Shown: positions 7,094 to 14,890, numbered from the stretch's first letter. The stretch is 16,502 bases of DNA from Victivallales bacterium (GCA_017964325.1 JAGCSE010000232.1:1-16502); one strand, 5' to 3'. A program made the numbers and translations. The notes: generated by a model not told the origin, from the sequence alone.

Positions 7094-7147
7094 CTAGCTT
7101 TTCTAGAATTTCTAGAGTTTCTAGATTTTCTAGGAAAGCTAAAACTC
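7094..7147. repeat. CTAG nonamer array between convergent genes; self-complementary
   Basis: Six units of 9 bp in exact phase: CTAGCTTTT (7094), CTAGAATTT (7103), CTAGAGTTT (7112), CTAGATTTT (7121), CTAGGAAAG (7130) and the degraded CTAAAACTC (7139). The span 7095-7141 matches its own reverse complement at 38 of 47 positions, so it can fold as one long hairpin. It occupies the gap between the M18 gene and the minus-strand isomerase and supplies that gene's TAG stop (complement of CTA at 7139-7141). It may act as a two-way terminator. Confidence 0.85.
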
Positions 7148-7933
7148 CTTCAGCCGCTTCTGGATGCCAGCGAAAATCTCGCGCGACATCTTCTCCGGTT
7201 CGTCGCAGATGTCCGTCAGTGTCTCGACGGACACCACGCCGTCGTATGGCCATGATGCCAATTCACGCAACACACGATCAGCCACGGAGTTGGGCGTACC
7301 GACGTATGCGGCGGAATGCACGCCGTCCGTATATTCCTTCAAATGGACATGGCCCAGTTCGTTGCGGAACAACCGCAAAACCTCCACTGGATCTTCGCCC
7401 GCCACCATGTAATGCGACGGATCGAAATTGACGGTCACAAGACCGTCGCCAACGTCGTCGATGAATTTCCGCATCGTCTTGCTGTTGGATATAGCGAAAC
7501 CGCCCTCCGCCTCGACAGCAAAGCCAAGCCCTTCAGCACGAGCCATTTGCGCCAATCGCCGCGTTCCATTGACACGTTCCTCCCACGTCGCGTCGCCATT
7601 TGGATAGCTTGTAATCACCATCGGAGCGCCAATGGCTTTTGCGATTTTCATCGTCGCCTCCGTGTATTCCTCCGTGTAGCGCATATCAAAGCGTGGCCCT
7701 TGGTACAGTCCGTGACAATCGACTCCTGAACATTTCAAGTTATTCTTTTTCAACGAGTTGGCAATCATATCCAAGAGTTCGGGCGAATCCGCCAGCTGGA
7801 TTGAATTGAAATGCCCATAATAACCGCGCACGCAGTTCAGTTCCACATACTTGTAGCCAATTTGGGCGATGTCGTCCAAACATTTGAAGAAACCACGCTT
7901 GTGATACAACAATGTCGTAATGCCGATATTCAT
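7139..7933 (-). CDS. Xylose-isomerase-like TIM-barrel sugar phosphate isomerase/epimerase
   Basis: A 264-residue single-domain member of the AP-endonuclease-2/xylose-isomerase-like superfamily, whose enzymes interconvert sugars or sugar derivatives with a divalent metal in the cytoplasm. Expected metal ligands are visible in order: Glu141 in FAVEAEGG, Asp171 in VNFDPSHY, His195 or His197 in GHVHLKEY and Glu237 in VSVETLT. I start at ATG 7933, which has AAGGAAA six to seven bases upstream; the longer reading from 7969 would translate that ribosome site. The TAG stop lies in the CTAG nonamer array. The gene is divergent from the glycyl radical enzyme, so the two may share a control region. Substrate cannot be read from sequence; hydroxypyruvate isomerase or tagatose/psicose epimerase relatives are possible. 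Confidence 0.85.
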   Translation of the reverse strand: MNIGITTLLYHKRGFFKCLDDIAQIGYKYVELNCVRGYYGHFNSIQLADSPELLDMIANSLKKNNLKCSGVDCHGLYQGPRFDMRYTEEYTEATMKIAKAIGAPMVITSYPNGDATWEERVNGTRRLAQMARAEGLGFAVEAEGGFAISNSKTMRKFIDDVGDGLVTVNFDPSHYMVAGEDPVEVLRLFRNELGHVHLKEYTDGVHSAAYVGTPNSVADRVLRELASWPYDGVVSVETLTDICDEPEKMSREIFAGIQKRLKEF

Positions 7934-7972
7934 GCGTCTTTCCTTTTCATGATTTAATGATGAATACAAACA

Positions 7973-7986
7973 ATCTTTTTAAAGAT
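7973..7986. promoter_or_regulatory. Palindrome in the divergent control region (possible operator)
   Basis: ATCTTT-TT-AAAGAT is a perfect 6+6 palindrome, 16 bases upstream of the glycyl radical enzyme's -35 box and 39 bases from the start of the divergent isomerase gene. Its position suits an operator serving either gene. Being AT-rich, it could also be chance. Confidence 0.3.
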
Positions 7987-8002
7987 AATTTCTTATTTTT
8001 CT

Positions 8003-8031
8003 TTGACAAATCGCTGAATGAATTTTACAAT
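8003..8031 (+). promoter_or_regulatory. Near-consensus sigma-70 promoter for the glycyl radical enzyme
   Basis: TTGACA (8003-8008), a 17-base spacer and TACAAT (8026-8031). This is a perfect -35 box, ideal spacing and a one-mismatch -10 box. The predicted start near 8038 leaves a leader of about 35 bases before ATG 8073. It is the best promoter match I found in the window and implies high basal expression unless repressed. Confidence 0.8.
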
Positions 8032-8072
8032 ATTATTTGAGCGATTTTTAACCTTGTATAAGAAGCAAAACC

Positions 8073-10244
8073 ATGAACGACGCCATCCAGACCATCGAAC
8101 CATTCGCATACGGATTCCTTTCCTGCAAATCCAACAACCTGAGCATGCAAATCGCCAGCGGCATGCTTCAGAACGCAAAAGTCCTTCCACTGTTCTTCGA
8201 CGACGAAGTCGTCTTCCCGAACGCAGGCTGGAAACCTGCCATCACCTACTTGTTTGGCGGCGGCATCAGCGTTGATGTCGGCCGCCTTGACAACGAGGCG
8301 AAGGAGCATCCCGAACTGGCGGATGACATCAACCACATCAAGGAAATCTTCATTCCGCAAGCCACTGGCAGGTTGATCGGCGAGACGCAAACGGAGCTCG
8401 ACCGCAAATTCATGGCCAACCACACCGGCTGGGGCGGCACATGGGGCGGCCATTCCAATCCAGACTATCAGATGCTGCTCGAAATGGGAACAGATGGACT
8501 TCGTGACCGCATTGCAAAATACCGCCCGCAGCATCCCGAAGCCTCCGAATGGTACGATGCCTCGCTAATCGCTTTGGATGCGTTGGACACTGTCGGCGAA
8601 CGAGCAGGAAAAGAAGCCGCCGAACTCGCGCAAAAAGTTGAATCACCTGAACTTGCAAAGCTGTATTCACGTCTAGCCGAAGCATTTAAAGTCATTCCCC
8701 AAAAGCCTGCACCGGATTTTCTCGCCGCCTGTGCATGCTTCTATCTCTGCTTCACGTTCGACGGCACGGATTCGCCCGGCCGTTTCGATCAATTCATGCT
8801 CAGCGCCTACAACAACAGCGATCCGGACGATGCGTGCATGGCGTTGGAACACTTGTGGATCGGCTTCCACAAGCTCCGCGCATGGAACCTCTGCATCGGC
8901 GGCAGTGACGAAAATTGGAATGACATGTCCAACCCGCTCACCTACGAAGTCATGGCTGTCGCACGGAAATTCCTCTTCAACACGCCGAACATCACGCTCC
9001 GCTGCCACCGCAACACGCCCGCCAAAATCTTCGATGAAGCGTATAAAACGCTTGCGACCGGCATCGGCATGCCTGCGCTCTACAACGACGAAGTCGTCTG
9101 TCCTGCGTTGGAAGCCCTTGGCATACCGCCAGTTGACTCGCATAACTACTGCATGAACGGATGCAACCAAATCGACATCCAAGGCAAATCCCACATGGGT
9201 CTGGAAGACGGCGAAATCTCCGTCGTAAAATGCCTTGAATATGCACTTTTCAACGGCGAATGCCTCCATACGCATGAAATCATCGGCCCGCAGACGGGCG
9301 ATGCACGCGATTTCAAGACGTTCGACGAATTCTTCACCGCCTACAAAAAGCAACTTGACTGGGCGGTGGAAATGGTCGTCAACATGGCGAACAAAGCCCA
9401 GCAGGTCTATGGCGAACACGCGCCCAATCCATTCCGCTCCAATATGATCCGAGGGTGCGTGGAACATGGGAAAGACTACAAGCATGGCGGTCCGTTCTAC
9501 AACCACGGCCAAATTCTCACAGAAGGTTTGGCGGATGCGGCGGACTCTCTCGCCGCCATCAAGCATTTCGTCTATGACACTCATGAAATTTCCATGGACG
9601 AACTCCTGACAGCCCTCCGCAATGATTTTAAAGACAACGAGATGCTCCGCCTGAAGCTCCGCGACTACAAGGCGAAATTCGGCAACGACAATCCGGAAGT
9701 CGATGATCTCGCCGCCGAAATCATCCGCCACCATTATTCGGACATGGCCCGCTACCGCACATGGCGCGATCCCGTCAACGGCATTTATGGCGGCGGTCTC
9801 AGCACCTTCCAACGTACTGCAACGTATGGTTCTACGCTTGGCGCGACGGCATCCGGCCGCCATGCCGGCGATCCAAATCTTGCGGACAGCATCGGCGCAG
9901 TTCCAGGCTTCGACACGCATGGCCCGACCGCCGCCATCAAATCCGCCCTCTCCTACGACCACAAGCTCGCCAAGAGCGGTTTCGTCTTCCAGCTGAAATT
10001 CGAGAAGTCGCTCTTCAACACACCAGAAGGCCGCGACGGTTTCATCGGATTGTGGAAGACGTTCTTCAACAATGGCGGCCAGCAGCTCTCCGTCAACGTT
10101 CTCGATTCCGCAGCCCTGCTTGAAGCGCAGAAGGAACCGGACAAATACCGCGACCTGATCGTCCGCGTCGGCGGCTACAGTGAATATTTCGTCCGCCTCC
10201 CCGCCAATTTGCAGAACAACATCATCGCGCGAACGCTTTATTAA
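8073..10244 (+). CDS. Glycyl radical enzyme of unknown specificity (Cys-x-Gln active site)
   Basis: A 723-residue glycyl radical enzyme, an oxygen-sensitive cytoplasmic radical catalyst. The C-terminal radical site is RVGGYSEYF (698-706), radical on Gly701, ending IIARTLY. TDSPGRFDQ (232-240) and GCVEHGKDY plus GGPFYNHG (461-479) are conserved family blocks. The finger loop carrying the catalytic thiyl is NGCNQID, so Cys364. Most non-PFL relatives (glycerol and propanediol dehydratases, choline and isethionate lyases, HPA decarboxylase) have Cys-x-Glu; here the third residue is Gln366. Pyruvate formate-lyase has adjacent Cys-Cys, absent here. The N-terminal part is shorter than in the usual ~790-residue members. 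AGAAG at 8061-8065 is a weak ribosome site. No radical-SAM activase is in the window, so activation must come from elsewhere. Family certain, reaction unknown. Confidence 0.93.
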   Translation: MNDAIQTIEPFAYGFLSCKSNNLSMQIASGMLQNAKVLPLFFDDEVVFPNAGWKPAITYLFGGGISVDVGRLDNEAKEHPELADDINHIKEIFIPQATGRLIGETQTELDRKFMANHTGWGGTWGGHSNPDYQMLLEMGTDGLRDRIAKYRPQHPEASEWYDASLIALDALDTVGERAGKEAAELAQKVESPELAKLYSRLAEAFKVIPQKPAPDFLAACACFYLCFTFDGTDSPGRFDQFMLSAYNNSDPDDACMALEHLWIGFHKLRAWNLCIGGSDENWNDMSNPLTYEVMAVARKFLFNTPNITLRCHRNTPAKIFDEAYKTLATGIGMPALYNDEVVCPALEALGIPPVDSHNYCMNGCNQIDIQGKSHMGLEDGEISVVKCLEYALFNGECLHTHEIIGPQTGDARDFKTFDEFFTAYKKQLDWAVEMVVNMANKAQQVYGEHAPNPFRSNMIRGCVEHGKDYKHGGPFYNHGQILTEGLADAADSLAAIKHFVYDTHEISMDELLTALRNDFKDNEMLRLKLRDYKAKFGNDNPEVDDLAAEIIRHHYSDMARYRTWRDPVNGIYGGGLSTFQRTATYGSTLGATASGRHAGDPNLADSIGAVPGFDTHGPTAAIKSALSYDHKLAKSGFVFQLKFEKSLFNTPEGRDGFIGLWKTFFNNGGQQLSVNVLDSAALLEAQKEPDKYRDLIVRVGGYSEYFVRLPANLQNNIIARTLY

Positions 10245-10251
10245 ATTTATT

Positions 10252-10377
10252 CTAGAAGCTCTAGAGGCTCTAGAGGCTCTAGAAGCTCTAGAAGCTCTAG
10301 AGGCGCTAGAGGCTCTAGAAGCTCTAGAGGCGCTAGAGGCTCTAGAAGCTCTAGAGGTGCTAGAAAAGCTAGAAGCT
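10252..10377. repeat. CTAG nonamer tandem array, 14 perfectly phased units
   Basis: Exactly 126 bp in 14 units of 9 bp, each starting CTAGA. Twelve read CTAGARGC or CTAGARGCT-like variants (CTAGAAGCT, CTAGAGGCT, CTAGAGGCG), with CTAGAGGTG and CTAGAAAAG near the end. No unit is out of phase. It fills the gap between the glycyl radical enzyme stop (10244) and the heparinase ATG (10388), starting seven bases after the stop. Because 9 is a multiple of 3, two plus-strand frames are fully open and would read Leu-Glu-Ala repeats; I do not think it is coding. Adjacent units create many TCTAGA palindromes. Confidence 0.95.
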
Positions 10378-10387
10378 TTACAATAAA

Positions 10388-12763
10388 ATGAACATCCGTC
10401 TTATTTCTCTCTCCTGTCTCTGCCTGACAACCGCCGTCAGTGCCCAGACTGTCTTTCCAATTTCAGCAGAAATCCGCGAAAAGCTGCAAAGCCATCCCGC
10501 CACGAAGGAGCTGATCAGCACGGCCAACGGTTTTCTGAAGGCGGAACCGCTTGATCCAGAAAAGCTTGCACCATCAGGCCGCAATCTTTCCCACAGCGCC
10601 AGCGTCATCTGCCATACGGTCGGGCGGAATCTGACCAACTGGATGGAGTCACTTGGCTGGGCATGGACGCTGACCAATGACACAAAATATTCGGACAAAG
10701 GCATTTCGCTTCTTTTGGCGATGGTTGAACGCTTTCCCATCGAACAGCATTGGATGAGCGGTCCGGGCACTATGGCGGGAGGTCGCGGCGACACGATGCG
10801 CGGCCTCGCCATGGGTTACGCCTTCTTCTCGCCACGCATGACGAAGGCGCAGCGGGACACCGTCGCCGCCTGCGCAAAAGGCTATCTGGACAATTTCCTA
10901 AGCGAAGCGGAAAGCGGAAAAGTCTGGTGGAAAGACGTCCACAACTTCAACGGTGTCTGCGGCGGCGCGGCTGGCCTCATAACCATCGCCTTCGCGGACT
11001 ATCCGGAAATCGTCGCGCAGCAAAACCGGATCATCGCCGTTCTGGAACGTTGGTTCGACAACAGCGTCGATGACGACGGTGCATACGCCGAAGGAGCAGG
11101 TTATTCCAAGTACGGATTTTCCAACAGCCTTCTCTTCGCATGGCTCCTTCGCGAACATGGTGGAAAGGATTTGTTCAAACATCCGCACATCGCCAAACTG
11201 CCGCAGTTTTTCGCCGCCTCCACGCTGCCTGGAACGACGCTCATGGACGCCCGCAACGACTGCGGCTACGAATCCGTCGGATTCGAGACGATGCTCATCG
11301 CCGTCCACAACCAAGACTCGCTTGCAGCCTATTTGTGGAACGCGGCGGGCCGTCCAGGCTTCCCGTGGTCCATCCTGCTGGAGGGCAAACTGCCCGCCAT
11401 GACACCGCCGGAAAAAGCCGTCCCGCATGACATTCGTTTCCGCGACCGCGGCCTCTGCGTCTGGCGGACAGGCTGGTCGGACAAAGATGTCATGTTCAGC
11501 ACGGAGGCGGGAAAGTACTACCATGTCACCCACAACCAGTCGGACAAAGGCCATTTCACCCTCTACGCATACGGTAAACGATGGGCCGTCGATGCAGGCT
11601 ACGGCAACGACAACAAATTTGCAGACAGCCGTTGCCACACGCTCGCCCACAACTGTGTTCTGATCGATGGTGGCGGTCAGGCCAGAAGTGGCTGCGGCAC
11701 AGGAACAAACGGCAAGATTCTTGCATTTGAGCCATCTACCGCAGACGTTCCAGGCTATGCTTTGGTGGACGCCACGGAAGCTTATCAGCACAACTATCAC
11801 AATGAAAAAGGCATCGGCGCACGCAAAGCATTGCGCCACAATCTGTTCATACAGCCATTCAACGACGCTCCCGCATACGCCGCCATCTTCGACGACATCG
11901 AAAAGGACGACGCAAAACACGATTTTACATGGCAGATGCTGACATGGACGGACAAGGAGTTCATGCCGCATCAAAACGGAGCACTTATCCGATCTGTATC
12001 TCCCACGCTTTCAAAACAATACGCCATCACGCCGTTAAAAGCCCCATCGGGCAAACTCGAATGGACGTTTACCACCACAGAAGCCGCCGAATGGCGGCTC
12101 TTCGCCGAAACCGCCGCAAAAGGCGAAATCCTCAACAAGAGCGACTCCTTCTGCGTGCAGATTGACGACCTGCCCGTCCAGCATTACCATACGCCGACGA
12201 CCTCCATCTGGCAATGGGGCGAAATTTCAAACGGCGCCATCGACAAGCAACCATTCCGTCCAATGCTCGCCGCCGGAAAGCATACGCTCCGCGTCATGAC
12301 GCGCGAACCGGAAGCCGCCATCACCGCAGTCATCCTGACACGTTCCGCCGATGCCAGACCTAATTTCCTATCTCTGAAGCAGTTCGGTGAAATGACCTTC
12401 ACGGTTGACAATGCAGCCATCTCAGGCGGTATGCAAAAACATGAATTGCAACAGGAAACAACACCCAAATCCACGATGTTGCTAGCCGTCCAGTCGGTAG
12501 TCGCGATGAAAATGCCATCGCTTGACATCTATGCCCCGCAAGACGGTCGCTTTCCGCAGGCGATGCCGCGCATCCGCTTCCACGCCAACGCCGTCAACCC
12601 GCGTTTCGGCGCGTTGCTCATCCCGTTGCCGCCCAACATACAGGAGCCGAAAATCACGGCGAAGCATCTGGACGGCAATATCTTGGAATACACCATCCAA
12701 TGGCCGTCCCATACGGATATCATCCGTTGGAACGGCTCATCCCATCCTGAATTCTCACGGTAA
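10388..12763 (+). CDS. Secreted heparinase II/III-family polysaccharide lyase with inserted jelly-roll domain
   Basis: A 791-residue protein with a signal peptide (MNIRLISLSCLCLTTAVSA, cleavage likely before Gln20). The alpha/alpha-toroid region spans about 30-335, with HNFNGVCGGAAGL at 185-197 and EGAGYSKYGF at 235-244, matching the Asn/His and Tyr loops of PL-type lyases. The heparinase II/III beta-sandwich follows, with HNQSDKGHFTLY (382-393), WAVDAGYG (399-406) and CHTLAHNCVLIDG (416-428). Such enzymes cleave uronic-acid polysaccharides by beta-elimination. Residues about 560-655 resemble a carbohydrate-binding jelly roll (DSFCVQIDD, WQWGEI, LAAGKHTLRVMTRE) set inside the sandwich, which resumes around 660-791. 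There is no ribosome site before ATG 10388; a nonamer array ends ten bases upstream. Substrate could be a glycosaminoglycan, alginate or another uronide. Confidence 0.85.
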   Translation: MNIRLISLSCLCLTTAVSAQTVFPISAEIREKLQSHPATKELISTANGFLKAEPLDPEKLAPSGRNLSHSASVICHTVGRNLTNWMESLGWAWTLTNDTKYSDKGISLLLAMVERFPIEQHWMSGPGTMAGGRGDTMRGLAMGYAFFSPRMTKAQRDTVAACAKGYLDNFLSEAESGKVWWKDVHNFNGVCGGAAGLITIAFADYPEIVAQQNRIIAVLERWFDNSVDDDGAYAEGAGYSKYGFSNSLLFAWLLREHGGKDLFKHPHIAKLPQFFAASTLPGTTLMDARNDCGYESVGFETMLIAVHNQDSLAAYLWNAAGRPGFPWSILLEGKLPAMTPPEKAVPHDIRFRDRGLCVWRTGWSDKDVMFSTEAGKYYHVTHNQSDKGHFTLYAYGKRWAVDAGYGNDNKFADSRCHTLAHNCVLIDGGGQARSGCGTGTNGKILAFEPSTADVPGYALVDATEAYQHNYHNEKGIGARKALRHNLFIQPFNDAPAYAAIFDDIEKDDAKHDFTWQMLTWTDKEFMPHQNGALIRSVSPTLSKQYAITPLKAPSGKLEWTFTTTEAAEWRLFAETAAKGEILNKSDSFCVQIDDLPVQHYHTPTTSIWQWGEISNGAIDKQPFRPMLAAGKHTLRVMTREPEAAITAVILTRSADARPNFLSLKQFGEMTFTVDNAAISGGMQKHELQQETTPKSTMLLAVQSVVAMKMPSLDIYAPQDGRFPQAMPRIRFHANAVNPRFGALLIPLPPNIQEPKITAKHLDGNILEYTIQWPSHTDIIRWNGSSHPEFSR

Positions 12764-12815
12764 CATAAATGTTTTTCCTCTACAGGATTCTAAGAACATG
12801 ATAAAATATAATGCT

Positions 12816-12860
12816 CTAGATATCCTATATATTCTAAAATAACTAGGGAGGCTAGAGAAG
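12816..12860. repeat. Degenerate CTA(G) nonamer array, five units
   Basis: Units in 9-bp phase: CTAGATATC (12816), CTATATATT (12825), CTAAAATAA (12834), CTAGGGAGG (12843) and CTAGAGAAG (12852). Only the first three bases are invariant, so it looks like an eroded copy of the arrays at 7094 and 10252. It lies between convergent genes and its last two units form the left arm of the hairpin at 12843-12874. Confidence 0.6.
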
Positions 12861-12874
12861 CCAGCCTACCCTAG
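12843..12874. terminator. Hairpin between convergent lyase and galactosidase genes
   Basis: CTAGGGAGGCT (12843-12853) pairs with AGCCT-A-CCCTAG (12863-12874), an 11-bp stem with one bulged A. On the plus strand six T's follow eight bases later (12882-12887). On the minus strand the flank is T-rich (TTATTTTAG). Placement between two converging genes fits a bidirectional terminator, though the delayed T-run makes it less than ideal. Confidence 0.55.
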
Positions 12875-12885
12875 AAATATATTTT

Positions 12886-14874
12886 TTACTCTTGCAGCAC
12901 AAGCACTTGGTACGGTTTGATTTCAATCGTCCCTTCGAGCTTGTGGGCTGTTATGAGCTCCACGGCGGGCTTGTCCAACGTATAACAGCCAGCCTTGCCC
13001 TGATATTCTACAATCACAAGTCCCGTCATGCCATGACCTTCACGACGTGCCACCATCAGATTGCAACTGTCGCCCGCATGGCCGGTTGACAATCCTGCCG
13101 CATCCAATGCCAACGGCAGGATGTTGCCATATATGACTTCCGCCGCCGGAATCGTGCCCAGCAGGAAGACCATGCCTTTTCCAATCTTCTTTCGGAAGGC
13201 GACTGCCTTTCCAACCAATGCGCTATGAGGAGCTTCCGCAACAGTCGCCAACGTATCGGCATCCTTTTCGTAAAGCTCGTACCACAAGCGGCTTGCAAAC
13301 GGTTGTCCAGAAGCCCACTTGCATTTGATTTCACCCTGCAAATCAGGAGCCGCATATGCCCAGCGGACACCAAGGAAATCTTCCAACATGCCGAACGGAC
13401 GGTCCTTATAGCGCGCGCCATCGATGTTGCGATTGTCCGTCATCGGGCCGACGACCCACACGCCGCCATTTTCAACCCACTGGCGGATACGTTCGCCAAG
13501 CCCTTCGTTCTCAAGCGACGGCACAAACGGCGTGAACAAAACTTTGTATTGACTGAAATCCTGTGCGGCTTCCAGCAAATCAGGCCGCATGCCGCGCTGC
13601 ACAATCGGCTCATAATAATTTTGGATGACACTGTCCTGATAGCGGAAACCTTGCACAATGCCCTGCGTTTCAAAGAGATTCCATGAATGCGACGGATAAT
13701 GGATGGCAATCGGCGTTGTGACTTTCGTACGATTCAGGAAATAACCTGCTCGGACATAGTCTTTTGCGATTTTTTTCACTTCACCGTAAGTGTGCATTGG
13801 CCGACCACATGCGTCCAGTACGGCACCATGCATGATTTCATGGCCGCCCCAATGCGTACGCCACAGCCAATACATATTCGCTTCACCGCCCAATGCAATT
13901 GGAAGCCAAGAATTTGCGTAGCAGAAGCCTTCTGGCTTGACGGTCTGCGGGATGTTTACGGAACCATTCCAGCAGGTGGACGTCTCCGTATTCCAGAACG
14001 GGCGGTCTTTTATAATATTGCGCAGGAAATCAAACCACAGACAGCAATGGCTCAAGTTGTCGGGATTGTTGTAATGGTTGAACTGCACAATGTCCAGTTT
14101 CTTGTTCAAATGCAGGTAATTCATGCCGTTCACAGGCATAACATCCGTTCCAACGGGAACCTTCACGTATTTCTTGAGAATTTCCGCCTGCATTGTCACA
14201 AACTCCACGATGGATTCCTGCTGGAAAATCTTCCATTCCATGCGATGATGCGGATTCACCCACGCGTCGCGCGGAGTCGGAATTTCATCGAAGAAATTGT
14301 ACTCCTGACTGAAAATCGTCAGATTCCAAGCCTTGTTCAAGGCATCGACCGTGCTATATTTCGCCTTCAGATGCTGCTTGAATTTTTCTGCGCAAACAGG
14401 GCACATACAACCATTGCCGAAGGAGTAGATTTCGTTGTCGATCTGCCAGCCGATGACGTTTTCATCGTTCGCGAACTCCTGCGCCATCTTCTCCACAATC
14501 CGTCCGCTGTATTCGCGGTAATGCTCATTATTCGAACAGCAGTGGCGGCGGCCGCCATGTTGCGTGCGGCGTCCATGTTCCTGCTCCATAAGGACATCGG
14601 GATATTTGCGGCTGAGCCAGACGGGCGGCGTCGCCGTCGGCGTTCCAAGAACAGTCGCAATCCCGTATTTCGCGAGTGTATCAACGACATGATGCAGCCA
14701 GTCGAACGTGAAGACGCCTTCCGTATTTTCCATACGGCTCCATGCAAATTCCGCGATACGAGCGACTTGGATGCCAGTCGCCTTCATCTTCGCGGCGTCC
14801 TTCTCAATTTCCTCCACAGGCCAGTCTTCCGGATAGTAGGCGCAGCCCAAATACGGCGGTTTGATGTTGATCAT
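12886..14874 (-). CDS. GH42 beta-galactosidase
   Basis: A complete 662-residue glycoside hydrolase family 42 enzyme, which releases terminal beta-galactose with retention of configuration. The N-terminal TIM barrel opens with LGCAYYPEDWP. The acid/base is Glu148 in GWQIDNEIY and the nucleophile is Glu297 in FWNTETST. A zinc-binding cluster typical of many GH42s is present, with Cys112/113, Cys156, Cys158 and Cys161 (CMCPVC). A trimerisation domain (about 395-600) and a small C-terminal beta domain follow. There is no signal peptide, so it is cytoplasmic and acts on imported oligosaccharides. ATG 14874 is preceded by AAAGGAA. The epimerase-like gene lies 95 bases upstream on the same strand, the gap filled by two tandem arrays. 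The two are probably expressed together. Confidence 0.95.
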   Translation of the reverse strand: MINIKPPYLGCAYYPEDWPVEEIEKDAAKMKATGIQVARIAEFAWSRMENTEGVFTFDWLHHVVDTLAKYGIATVLGTPTATPPVWLSRKYPDVLMEQEHGRRTQHGGRRHCCSNNEHYREYSGRIVEKMAQEFANDENVIGWQIDNEIYSFGNGCMCPVCAEKFKQHLKAKYSTVDALNKAWNLTIFSQEYNFFDEIPTPRDAWVNPHHRMEWKIFQQESIVEFVTMQAEILKKYVKVPVGTDVMPVNGMNYLHLNKKLDIVQFNHYNNPDNLSHCCLWFDFLRNIIKDRPFWNTETSTCWNGSVNIPQTVKPEGFCYANSWLPIALGGEANMYWLWRTHWGGHEIMHGAVLDACGRPMHTYGEVKKIAKDYVRAGYFLNRTKVTTPIAIHYPSHSWNLFETQGIVQGFRYQDSVIQNYYEPIVQRGMRPDLLEAAQDFSQYKVLFTPFVPSLENEGLGERIRQWVENGGVWVVGPMTDNRNIDGARYKDRPFGMLEDFLGVRWAYAAPDLQGEIKCKWASGQPFASRLWYELYEKDADTLATVAEAPHSALVGKAVAFRKKIGKGMVFLLGTIPAAEVIYGNILPLALDAAGLSTGHAGDSCNLMVARREGHGMTGLVIVEYQGKAGCYTLDKPAVELITAHKLEGTIEIKPYQVLVLQE

Positions 14875-14890
14875 GATTAAGATTCCTTTA

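Noticed and set aside
9453..9464. GCVE (residues 461-464) as the glycyl radical catalytic Cys-x-Glu
   Set aside because: It lies about 100 residues too late and matches the downstream conserved block (Cys-x-Glu-x-Gly-Lys-Asp followed by GG..YN); the finger-loop cysteine is Cys364.
8073..10244. Naming the gene pyruvate formate-lyase
   Set aside because: The adjacent Cys-Cys pair of pyruvate formate-lyase is missing; only the fold and glycyl radical motif are shared.
10252..10377. CRISPR array
   Set aside because: The units are contiguous 9-mers with no spacers, and no cas gene is present.
10180..10386. Open frame encoding a Leu-Glu-Ala repeat peptide across the nonamer array
   Set aside because: It begins inside the glycyl radical enzyme in another frame and is open only because a 9-bp unit without an in-frame stop must stay open. 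No ribosome site.
13687..14880. 397-codon plus-strand frame opposite GH42
   Set aside because: Antisense shadow; the minus strand carries the complete GH42 catalytic residues.
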